Shown here piece after piece: positions 8,398-15,744 of a DNA stretch of 64,000 nt (position 1 is the stretch's first letter; every line of letters begins with the position of its first letter). The position numbers and the translations under genes are program-made. Below the pieces are notes generated by a model that searched no databases, had not been told where the DNA came from, and worked only from the letters and a program-made list of their open reading frames with translations. Source of the stretch: Marinibaculum pumilum (GTDB taxonomy: Bacteria; Pseudomonadota; Alphaproteobacteria; Ferrovibrionales; Ferrovibrionaceae); NCBI RefSeq assembly GCF_042646425.1, contig NZ_JBHRTR010000048.1, forward strand, positions 204,794 through 268,793, written 5' to 3'.

Positions 8398-9903
8398 ATG
8401 AGGGCCGCCCGACCGCGGGCCCTGATGGTGCAGGGCACCGGCTCGGACGTCGGCAAGTCGGTGCTGGTCGCCGGCCTGGCCCGCGCCTATGCCCGCCGCG
8501 GCCTGAAGGTGGCCCCGTTCAAGCCGCAGAACATGTCGAACAATGCCGCGGTCACCGCAGAGGGCGGCGAGATCGGCCGCGCACAGGCGCTGCAGGCGCG
8601 GGCCGCCGGCATCGCCCCGTCGGTCCACATGAACCCGGTCCTGCTGAAGCCGGAAAGCGACCGCGGCAGCCAGGTGGTGATCCAGGGCCGTGCCGAGGGG
8701 CGCATCGAGGCCGGCGCCTGGCGGTCGCGCCGGGCGCGGTTCCTGCCGGCGATCCTGGACAGCTTCGCGACGGTCGGCGCGGGCCGCGACCTGGTGCTGG
8801 TCGAAGGGGCCGGCAGTGCCGCGGAGGTCAACCTGCGGGCCGGCGACGTGGCGAACATGGGCTTTGCCGAGGCCGCGGGCCTTCCGGTGGTGCTGGCCGG
8901 CGATATCGACCGCGGCGGCGTGATCGCGGCCCTGGTCGGCACCGCCGCGGTGCTGTCGCCGCCGGATGCGGCACGGATCCGCGGCTTCCTGGTCAACAAG
9001 TTCCGCGGCGATCCGGCGCTGTTCGCCGACGGGATGGACTTCGTCGCCGGGCGCACCGGCTGGCATCCGGTCGGCGTCCTGCCCTGGCTGCCGGCGACGG
9101 CGCGGCTGCCTGCGGAGGATGCGGTGCGGCTGGAACGGCCGGTTGCGGGGCGGGGTGGCGACCGGCCGCCGGTCTCGATCGCGGTGCCGATGCTGTCCCG
9201 GATCGCGAATTTCGACGACCTGGACCCGCTGCTGGCGGAGCCGGCGGTGTCGGTCGCCTTCGTGCCGCCGGGCCGGCCGCTGCCGCGCGATGCCGATGCC
9301 ATCGTTCTGCCGGGCACCAAGTCCACCCGCGGCGATCTTGCGATGCTGCGGGAACAGGGCTGGGATATCGACATCATCGCCCATCGCCGCGCCGGCGGCC
9401 GGGTGCTGGGGCTTTGCGGCGGGCTGCAGCTGCTGGGACGCCGGGTCGACGATCCGCAGGGCAGCGACGGCGCGCCGGGCAGTTCGCCCGGCCTCGGCCT
9501 GCTGGACGTCGCCACCGCGATGGCGGCGCAGAAGGTGGTCCGGGAGGCGCAGGGTATCGCGCCGGACTATGGCGGGGCGGCGGTGCGGGGGTACGAGATC
9601 CATATGGGTGCCACCGAGGGCCCCGATGCCGCGCGGCCGCTTGTGCTGCTGGACGGCCGGCCGGACGGGGCCCGCAGCGCCGACGGCCGGGTGGAGGGCA
9701 GCTATCTGCACGGCCTGTTCGGGTCGGACGGCTTCCGCGCCGCCTGGCTGGAAAGCCTGCGGGCCGGTACCGCTTCCGGCCTTCCCTTCGAGGCGGGCGT
9801 CGACGCCGCCCTGGACGAGATCGCGGAGGCGCTGGAGGCGCATCTGGACCTGGACGGGCTGCTGGCCCTGGCCGAGGAGCCGGGATGGTCGCCCAGACCC
9901 TGA
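8398..9903 (+). CDS. cobQ: Cobyric acid synthase CobQ
   Basis: A 501-residue glutamine-dependent amidotransferase that amidates side chains b, d, e and g of adenosylcobyrinic acid a,c-diamide. The N-terminal dethiobiotin-synthetase-like ATPase begins MVQGTGSDVGKS, followed by FKPQNMSNNA. The C-terminal class I glutaminase shows the nucleophile elbow LGLCGGLQLLG and ends with EGSYLHGLFGSDGFR. Length and both domains are normal for CobQ/CbiP. The end overlaps the start of cobD by 19 bases, keeping the two in one operon. The ATG at 8398 follows the DUF1636 stop by 24 bases. Confidence 0.97.
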   Translation: MRAARPRALMVQGTGSDVGKSVLVAGLARAYARRGLKVAPFKPQNMSNNAAVTAEGGEIGRAQALQARAAGIAPSVHMNPVLLKPESDRGSQVVIQGRAEGRIEAGAWRSRRARFLPAILDSFATVGAGRDLVLVEGAGSAAEVNLRAGDVANMGFAEAAGLPVVLAGDIDRGGVIAALVGTAAVLSPPDAARIRGFLVNKFRGDPALFADGMDFVAGRTGWHPVGVLPWLPATARLPAEDAVRLERPVAGRGGDRPPVSIAVPMLSRIANFDDLDPLLAEPAVSVAFVPPGRPLPRDADAIVLPGTKSTRGDLAMLREQGWDIDIIAHRRAGGRVLGLCGGLQLLGRRVDDPQGSDGAPGSSPGLGLLDVATAMAAQKVVREAQGIAPDYGGAAVRGYEIHMGATEGPDAARPLVLLDGRPDGARSADGRVEGSYLHGLFGSDGFRAAWLESLRAGTASGLPFEAGVDAALDEIAEALEAHLDLDGLLALAEEPGWSPRP

Positions 9904-10853
9904 TCATGATGGCGATGGCCATGCTGGCCGACGGAGTGATCGGCGACCCCCCCAGATTGTGGCGGCGCCTGCCGCATCCGGTCGTGCTGATGGGCCGGAT
10001 CGTCGACCGGGCCGACCGGTCGTTCAATCACGACGGCGCAGCCGATGGGCGGCGGCGCCTGGCCGGCATCCTGTCGCTGCTGCTGCTGGTCGGTATCGTC
10101 GGGATCGTGGCCTGGACGATCCAGCACCTGCTGTCGCGCCTGCCCGGCGGCATCCTGGTGGAGGCGCTGCTGGCCGGCATCCTGATCGCGCAGCGCAGCC
10201 TGGTGGAGCATGTCCGCGACGTGGAGGACGGGCTGCGGATCGACGGCCTGGCGACCGGCCGGGTCGCCCTGTCGCGCATCGTCGGCCGCGACACGACGGA
10301 CCTGCAGCCGCCGGAGGTGCGCCGCGCGGCGCTGGAGAGCCTGGCGGAGAACCTGTCGGACGGGGTGGTGGCGCCGGTCTTCTGGGGCTGCCTGTTCGGC
10401 CTGCCGGGAATCGCCGTCTACAAGGCGATCAATACCGCCGATTCGATGATCGGCCATCGCGGGCCCCGCTACGGTGCTTTCGGCTGGGCTGCGGCGCGGC
10501 TCGACGATGCCGTGAACTGGATCCCGGCCCGCCTGACCGGCCTGCTGATCGCCGCCAGCGCCGGCCGGCACTGGCGGCGGTCGCTGGCAGTGATGGCGCG
10601 GGATGCGCGGGCCCACCGGTCCCCGAATGCCGGCTGGCCCGAGGCGGCGATGGCCGGCGCGCTGGGTGTCAGGCTGTCGGGACCGCGCCGCTACGACGGC
10701 CGGATCTCCCCCGAGCCCTGGGTCAATGGCGCCGGCTTCGACGCCCGGGCGAAGCATATGCGCGCGGCCCTGGACATGACGGTGACCTGCTGCCTGCTGC
10801 TGGGCGGTAGCCTGGTCTGCCTCGCTGCCGGCGCCTGGCTGCTCGGCTGGTAA
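9885..10853 (+). CDS. cobD: Adenosylcobinamide-phosphate synthase CobD/CbiB
   Basis: A 322-residue integral membrane enzyme that attaches the aminopropanol (phosphate) arm to adenosylcobyric acid. Hallmarks are the early DGVIGDPPRLWRRLPHPV stretch, the block AINTADSMIGHR followed by GPRYGAFGWAAARLDD, and the late sequence RRYDGRISPEPWVN. Hydrophobic segments occur at about residues 45-85 and 150-215 and at the C terminus. The ATG at 9885 lies inside the end of cobQ. It is the last gene of the biosynthetic operon: the kinase gene begins 27 bases later, but no terminator is obvious, so read-through is possible. Confidence 0.96.
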   Translation: MVAQTLIMMAMAMLADGVIGDPPRLWRRLPHPVVLMGRIVDRADRSFNHDGAADGRRRLAGILSLLLLVGIVGIVAWTIQHLLSRLPGGILVEALLAGILIAQRSLVEHVRDVEDGLRIDGLATGRVALSRIVGRDTTDLQPPEVRRAALESLAENLSDGVVAPVFWGCLFGLPGIAVYKAINTADSMIGHRGPRYGAFGWAAARLDDAVNWIPARLTGLLIAASAGRHWRRSLAVMARDARAHRSPNAGWPEAAMAGALGVRLSGPRRYDGRISPEPWVNGAGFDARAKHMRAALDMTVTCCLLLGGSLVCLAAGAWLLGW

Positions 10854-10880
10854 GGGACCAAGCGCAGCGGATTCGTCCAA

Positions 10881-11978
10881 ATGGCGTATAATGCGGCAGC
10901 CGTGGAACCGCGCGGGGTGCTGGATCATTGGGACGATTGCATGCATACGCAAACGCGGTACCTTTCCAGGATGACACCTTCAGGCCCAGCGGTGGTTCCA
11001 GAGAATCTGGTCCGCCTCGCCGGTGCCGTGGTGGGCGCGGTGGCTGCGCCCGCGGCGGCGATCGACGGCGGCATGCGGATCGTTGTTGCCAACCCGGCGT
11101 TCGGCACGCTGGTGGGCGATGGCGGCAATCTGTCCGGGCGCGAACTGGCGCGGCTGCAGGCCTGTCGCTGGGACGGGCCGGATTTCAGCGATGCCGTTCG
11201 GCGGGTCCTGCCGGAAGAGCGTGCGTTCAACGGTTGTCCGCTGGAATGCCTGGATGGCCGTCGCATGACCGTGAACGGCTGCCCGATCCGGCCCGATGAG
11301 CATTCTGCGTCGATGATGCTGCTGACTTTCGATACCGTGCAAGCGCCGCTGCCCGGCAGCCCGGCGGCGATCACCGCCGGGCTGACCGACCCGCGGGTGA
11401 TCGAGATCGCGCATCGGGTAAAGAACCTGCTGGCCCTGGTGCAGTCGCTGGCGATACAGACCCGGGGCGAGGATGTCGCCAGCTTTCGCACTGCCTTTCT
11501 CAGCCGCATGAAGGCGCTGGCCCTTGCCCATGGCACGATGCTGGAGACCTCGCTGGACCGTGCGCCGCTGCGATCCCTCCTGCACAACCTGCTGGCGCCG
11601 TTCCTCCAGGACAGCCCCGACCGGATCGTGATGGACGGGCCGCCGGTCGCCCTGTCGCCGAACCAGGTCACCATCTTCGCCCTGATCGTGCACGAGCTGG
11701 CCAGCAACGCGGCCCGGCACGGGGCACTTTCGAACTCTGGCGGGCGTATCCTGGTGACCTGGCGCAACGATGGCGACCGCCTGCATCTGGAATGGCGCGA
11801 ACAGGGCGCGCAGCTGCCGCCCGGTACGCGGGAGGCCGGCTTGCAGGACCATGAGGGCTTCGGCACGATCCTGATCCGGCGCGCCGTCGCCTACCAGCTG
11901 CGTGGCCATGCGGATCTCGGCTTCGCCCCGGACGGCTTCGTCTGTGCGATGGACTTCCCGCTCAAGAGGGCAGCATGA
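10881..11978 (+). CDS. HWE-family sensor histidine kinase, soluble, PAS-like input
   Basis: A 365-residue kinase with no membrane segment. Residues about 45-155 look like a single PAS-type input domain. The H-box is EIAHRVKNLLALVQ with His178, the N-box HELASNAARHGALS with Asn276, and the EWREQG stretch (Trp305, Glu307) gives the W-x-E signature of HWE kinases, an alphaproteobacterial group linked to light, redox or general stress signalling. It overlaps the response regulator by ATGA. Start choice is open: ATG 10881 or ATG 10941, the latter with a better GGGA ribosome binding site. It lies between the B12 synthesis and uptake operons; the signal it senses is unknown. Confidence 0.92.
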   Translation: MAYNAAAVEPRGVLDHWDDCMHTQTRYLSRMTPSGPAVVPENLVRLAGAVVGAVAAPAAAIDGGMRIVVANPAFGTLVGDGGNLSGRELARLQACRWDGPDFSDAVRRVLPEERAFNGCPLECLDGRRMTVNGCPIRPDEHSASMMLLTFDTVQAPLPGSPAAITAGLTDPRVIEIAHRVKNLLALVQSLAIQTRGEDVASFRTAFLSRMKALALAHGTMLETSLDRAPLRSLLHNLLAPFLQDSPDRIVMDGPPVALSPNQVTIFALIVHELASNAARHGALSNSGGRILVTWRNDGDRLHLEWREQGAQLPPGTREAGLQDHEGFGTILIRRAVAYQLRGHADLGFAPDGFVCAMDFPLKRAA

Positions 11979-12364
11979 CGACGGAAACAGAACATGCCGC
12001 CGCGGCCGGGCTGGTCACCGGCACGATCCTCGTGGTCGAGGACGAGGTGCTGGTGGCGATGGAGATGGAGGACCGCCTGATCGCCCTGGGCTACAACGTC
12101 CTCGGCCCGGCGCCCAGTGTCGCCGATGCCAATGCCCTGCTGGACCAGGGTCTGCCCCGGGCGGCACTGCTGGACGTCAATCTGGGCGACGAGACGGTCG
12201 CCCCGGTCGCGCGCCGGCTGCTGGAGGCCAGCATCCCCTTCGCACTGGTCACCGGTTATGCCCGCCTGGCGCTGGACGATCCCGCCCTGCGCGACGCGCC
12301 GCGGCTGAGCAAGCCGGTGGCCGACCGCGACCTGGTCCGCATGCTGCAGCGCCTGGCACCATAG
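11975..12364 (+). CDS. Single-domain response regulator
   Basis: A 129-residue receiver domain without any output domain. The acidic pocket (Glu22, Asp23), the phospho-acceptor Asp67 in LLDVNLGD, Thr93 in LVTGYA and Lys113 in LSKP are all present, so it should be phosphorylatable. The start overlaps the kinase stop by ATGA, marking the two as a cognate pair. Stand-alone receivers paired with HWE kinases usually act as phosphate sinks or bind a partner protein, but no such partner is encoded nearby. The gene ends 22 bases from the convergent ABC ATPase gene. Confidence 0.92.
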   Translation: MTTETEHAAAAGLVTGTILVVEDEVLVAMEMEDRLIALGYNVLGPAPSVADANALLDQGLPRAALLDVNLGDETVAPVARRLLEASIPFALVTGYARLALDDPALRDAPRLSKPVADRDLVRMLQRLAP

Positions 12365-12386
12365 GGTTTCGGCCGACAGGCCGCTT

Positions 12387-13202
12387 TCAGGAACCGATCT
12401 CCCAGGCCAGCGGCACGATGGTACCGCCGGCCGGCAACAGTAGCGGTCGCACCGCGAAGGCCCGTTCGATCGAGTCGGCGGAAAGGGCGGTCGCCGGCGG
12501 CCCGTCCGCCAGGGTGCGGCCCTCGGCGATCAGGTGCACCCGGTCGCAGAAGCGGGCGGCGAGGACCAGGTCGTGCAGCACCAGCAGGATGCCGCGGCGC
12601 TTGCCCTGCGGCGGCCGGGCAAGCGCCGCCAGGGCAGCGAGCAGGCGCAGCTGGTGGTGCGGGTCCAGGCCGGTCGCCGGCTCGTCCAGCAGCAGATAAT
12701 CCGGTTCTCCCGCCAGCACCCGCGCCATCATCACCCGACTGCGTTCGCCGCCGGACAGAGCGGTCACCGGCCGGTCGGCCAGGTGGCTGCAGTCCATCAG
12801 CGCCATCGCACCTTCCACCGCCGCCAGGTCGGCGGCCGACAGGCCGCGCAGCGGCGAGAGTTCCGGGGTTCGCCCCAGCGACACGACATGGCGCACCTTG
12901 AGCGGCCAGTCGCTGACCGCGTCCTGCGGCAGGTAGCCGATGCGCCGCGCCGCGCTCCGGCGGTCCATGCCGGCGAGCGGTGCGCCGTCCAGCAGGATGC
13001 GGCCGGCAGCGGCAGGCTTCAGGCCGAGCATCGCCTTGAGCAGGGTGCTCTTGCCCGAGCCGTTCGGGCCCAGCAGGCCCACAATCTCGCCGGGCGCCAC
13101 CTGCAGCGACACCCCCTGCACCACGCGGCGGCGGCCCTGGACGACATCGACCCGCTCCGCCTGCAAGGCGCCAGCCATCCCCATCATCGCATGGCCAATC
13201 AT
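12387..13202 (-). CDS. btuD: Cobalamin/iron-siderophore type ABC transporter ATPase (BtuD-like)
   Basis: A 271-residue ABC ATPase. It carries Walker A GPNGSGKST near residue 41, signature LSGGERSR, Walker B YLLLDEPATGLD and the switch His in LVLHDLVLAAR. It is the last gene of the minus-strand uptake operon and couples to the permease by an ATGA overlap at 13199-13202, which fixes the start. FecE, HmuV and BtuD are hard to tell apart by sequence. Cobalamin is preferred because the operon starts with a B12 riboswitch and btuB. A longer in-frame extension upstream lies inside the permease gene and is rejected. Confidence 0.9.
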   Translation of the reverse strand: MIGHAMMGMAGALQAERVDVVQGRRRVVQGVSLQVAPGEIVGLLGPNGSGKSTLLKAMLGLKPAAAGRILLDGAPLAGMDRRSAARRIGYLPQDAVSDWPLKVRHVVSLGRTPELSPLRGLSAADLAAVEGAMALMDCSHLADRPVTALSGGERSRVMMARVLAGEPDYLLLDEPATGLDPHHQLRLLAALAALARPPQGKRRGILLVLHDLVLAARFCDRVHLIAEGRTLADGPPATALSADSIERAFAVRPLLLPAGGTIVPLAWEIGS

Positions 13203-14263
13203 CGCACCGACCGGCGGCTGCGCAGGATCAGGGTCAGGAAGAACGGCGCCCCCAGAAGTGCGGTGATGACACCGAGGTTCAGCTCCTGGTTGGTCGGCGC
13301 GGCACGGGTGACGATGTCGGCGGCGACCACAAGGATCGCGCCGGCCAGCGCGCTGGCCCAGAGCAGGGGCTGCGGCCGCTGTCCGACCAGCGGGCGCATG
13401 ACGTGGGGCACCATCAGGCCGACGAAGGCGATGCTGCCGGCGATCGAGACCGCGGCCCCGACGGCCAGCGCCACGCCAAGGATCGCCCGTGCCTTCAGCG
13501 CGTTCAGGTTGACCCCCAGGCTGGCTGCCGTCTCCTCGCCCAGCGCCAGGGCCTCCAGGCCGCGGCCGCAGGAGAAGATCAGGGCCAGGCCTGCGGCGAC
13601 GAACGGCGCCGCGGCCAGGATCTCGGTGTTGCTGCGGTCCTTCAGCGACCCCAGCAGCCAGAACACGATCTCGCGCACCGCCCAGACATTGGGCGACAGG
13701 TTCATCGCCAGCGAGGTCAGCGACCAGGCGATGCTGCCGATCGCTACCCCGGCCAGGATGACGGTGAGGACGCTGGCGTCGCGGCCGGCGAGGACCTGCA
13801 TCGCGATGGCGGCCAGCATGGCGCCGGCCATCCCGGCGGCGGGAAGCAGCCAGACGCTGGCCCCGGCCAGGCCGAAATAGATCGTCGCCACCGCGCCCAG
13901 CGCCGCGCATTGCGAGACGCCGATGATGCCGGGATCGGCCAGGGGATTGCGCAGCAGGCCCTGCATCGCGGCGCCGGCCGCGCCCAGCGCGCCGCCGACG
14001 GTGGCGCCCAGCAGGGCGCGGGGCAGGCGGATCTCCAGCACCACGAGGTCCAGTGCCGCATCGCCGCTGCCGCCGGCGAGCAGGGTGCCCAGCACGGTGC
14101 CGGCCGGCAGGTCGACATAGCCGGTGATGATGGAGGCGAGCAGGCTCAGCACAAGCAGCGCAACCAGGGCTGCGGCCAGGAGGGCGGGGGGCGGCGGTTC
14201 GCGCCGGGCGGCGGCGGTCTGGGCAGCAGTGGTCTGGGCAGCAGGGGTCTGGGCGGCGGTCAT
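13199..14263 (-). CDS. btuC: FecCD-family ABC transporter permease (BtuC-like)
   Basis: A 354-residue inner-membrane permease of the FecCD/BtuC family with about ten hydrophobic segments. Family motifs include GAALGAAGAAMQGLLRNPLADPGIIGVSQ near the first third, and GSIAFVGLMVPHVMR followed by the NQELNLGVITALLGAPFF ending. The N terminus carries a low-complexity Thr/Ala/Gln repeat (TAAQT units) before the first helix. It overlaps the binding-protein gene by 4 bases (14260-14263) and the ATPase gene downstream. The substrate (B12) is inferred from the operon. Confidence 0.93.
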   Translation of the reverse strand: MTAAQTPAAQTTAAQTAAARREPPPPALLAAALVALLVLSLLASIITGYVDLPAGTVLGTLLAGGSGDAALDLVVLEIRLPRALLGATVGGALGAAGAAMQGLLRNPLADPGIIGVSQCAALGAVATIYFGLAGASVWLLPAAGMAGAMLAAIAMQVLAGRDASVLTVILAGVAIGSIAWSLTSLAMNLSPNVWAVREIVFWLLGSLKDRSNTEILAAAPFVAAGLALIFSCGRGLEALALGEETAASLGVNLNALKARAILGVALAVGAAVSIAGSIAFVGLMVPHVMRPLVGQRPQPLLWASALAGAILVVAADIVTRAAPTNQELNLGVITALLGAPFFLTLILRSRRSVR

Positions 14264-15144
14264 GGCAGGCCGCCGTCGCGGCGCAGCTCCGCGATGCCGA
14301 TCCTCAGGTCGGCGATCGCCAGCATCAGGAACCAGCCTGAGCAGATCCAGTGCCGGCCCTGGATCTCGGTCGCCGGCACCCGGTCCAGCAGGGCCTGGAA
14401 GCCGGAATGGAAGCGCATCCGCTGGGTCAGCGAGAAGGCGTTGTCGCGGAAGAAGCTGAGCACCAGCAGGTCCGGGTCGGCCAGCATGGCCTGCTCCAGC
14501 CCGATCGTGCCCCAGCCTTGCAGGCCCATTTCCGTCGCCGCGATGTTCTCCGCGCCGCCGGCGCGCAGCACCTCGTGGCCGAAGCTGCCGGGCCCGGCGG
14601 TGGTGCCGCCGGGCGACATGTACAGGGTGCGCGGCCGTGCACCCGCCTCGCGCTCCGTCCCCTCCTCGCGCTCCGCCCCCTCCTCGCGCTCCGCCACAGC
14701 GATGCGGGCGCGCATCGCCGCGGCCAGCTGCCGGCCGCGCTCCGCCACGCCCAGCCGCGCCGCCACGGTTTCGGTGAGGTCGGCGATTTCGCCCAGGTCC
14801 TCGAGCAGCGGCAGGGCGATCACCTCCATCCCCTCCGCCTCCAGGAAGTCGCGGGTCTTGTCGACGCCCCAGGCATCGGCGATCACGATGTCCGGCCGGG
14901 CCATCACGATTTCCTCGACGGTACCGCGGTTGCCGGGCATTGCTGCCGCCTGCCGCCAGTGGATCGAGAGATCCGGGTCGGCGGCCGATTGCGAGAGGCT
15001 GAGGATCCGCTCCGGCGGCAGCAGGGCCAGGGCGAACTGGTCGGCACAGAGGCTGGTGGACATCACGGTCGGGATCGCCGCGTCGGCATTGCCAGACTGC
15101 GGTGCCAGCAGCACGGCCACCGCCACGGCGGCGGCGTGCAGCAT
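14260..15144 (-). CDS. btuF: Periplasmic cobalamin-binding protein (BtuF-like)
   Basis: A 294-residue exported binding protein from the ATG at 15144; the longer open frame runs back into the upstream gene. Residues 1-22 form a signal peptide ending NADA. The class III (helix-bridged) fold is suggested by MSTSLCADQFALALLPPERILSLS, by ARPDIVIAD, and by a C-terminal lobe with LLVLSFFRDN. A hydrophilic stretch near residues 150-166 is made of Glu-Arg-Glu-Glu-Gly style repeats (18-bp DNA repeat at 14647-14695), unusual for this family. B12 as ligand is inferred from the riboswitch and btuB; an iron-chelate ligand is the alternative. Confidence 0.88.
   Translation of the reverse strand: MLHAAAVAVAVLLAPQSGNADAAIPTVMSTSLCADQFALALLPPERILSLSQSAADPDLSIHWRQAAAMPGNRGTVEEIVMARPDIVIADAWGVDKTRDFLEAEGMEVIALPLLEDLGEIADLTETVAARLGVAERGRQLAAAMRARIAVAEREEGAEREEGTEREAGARPRTLYMSPGGTTAGPGSFGHEVLRAGGAENIAATEMGLQGWGTIGLEQAMLADPDLLVLSFFRDNAFSLTQRMRFHSGFQALLDRVPATEIQGRHWICSGWFLMLAIADLRIGIAELRRDGGLP
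14647..14695. repeat. 18-bp tandem repeat inside btuF
   Basis: The string CTCGCGCTCCG recurs at 14647, 14665 and 14683, an 18-bp period, so the copies stay in frame and add six residues each (Glu/Arg-rich) to a surface region of the binding protein. Confidence 0.8.
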
Positions 15145-15164
15145 GCGGTGCAAGGCCAGCTCCG

Positions 15165-15722
15165 TCAGTGGCGGACGCCGGTGGCGGCGCGGTCGACCGG
15201 GTCCGGGGCGAGGCCGAGCAGCCGTGCGCGCAGCTTGTCCCACAGCGCCAGCCGCTCCCAGCTCGGTTCGGCTTCGATCTGCTGGTCGGGCGAGAGGAAG
15301 GGATGCGGCAGGAAGACCTGGAACTGGTGCTCGCCGCGGCCGTTGAACAGCCGCAGGCCCCAGGAGCCCGGCGTGTCGTCGGCCTTCAGGGTGCGGTACA
15401 GCTCCGCCCGCGCGGTCGGGCGGATGCGCGACAGTTCCGGGTCCTTGTCCTTGTAGGCGCCGATGCAGACGTGGAAATGCCAGGCGCCGAAATCGACCGT
15501 CAGATAGCCTTTCATGACGCCGATGCGCTGCGGCGGGCCGGGGGCCTTCGCCTCGAAGGCGGCGCCCTGCACCAGATAGCCGAAATGGATCTCCGACCAG
15601 TGGTTGCGGAAGATCTCCTCGAAGGCCTTCAGCAGGACCGTCTCTTCCGCCGGGATCGGGAAGATGTCGAGGCGGCCGGTGCCGAGTTCCTCGGTCCGAT
15701 AGGGCTTCGCGAGTGCTGTCAT
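15165..15722 (-). CDS. Unrecognised conserved-looking protein between btuB and btuF
   Basis: A 185-residue soluble protein from the ATG at 15722, which has an AGGAAAGG ribosome binding site. I do not recognise the family with confidence. It has no signal peptide or membrane segment. It is rich in aromatic residues and His, with an HFHVCIGAYKDKDPELSR stretch at about 99-116 and a GEHQFQVFLPHPF stretch that could bind a metal or cofactor. Codon use and composition match its neighbours. It starts 23 bases after btuB and ends 20 bases before btuF, so it is very probably co-transcribed under the B12 riboswitch. A role in B12 handling is inference from position. Confidence 0.8.
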   Translation of the reverse strand: MTALAKPYRTEELGTGRLDIFPIPAEETVLLKAFEEIFRNHWSEIHFGYLVQGAAFEAKAPGPPQRIGVMKGYLTVDFGAWHFHVCIGAYKDKDPELSRIRPTARAELYRTLKADDTPGSWGLRLFNGRGEHQFQVFLPHPFLSPDQQIEAEPSWERLALWDKLRARLLGLAPDPVDRAATGVRH

Positions 15723-15744
15723 GGGATGGCCTTTCCTGCGGCGA

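Noticed and set aside
12387..13910. 507-residue version of the ABC ATPase
   Set aside because: The N-terminal 236 residues are out-of-frame permease sequence; the ATGA overlap at 13199-13202 marks the true start.
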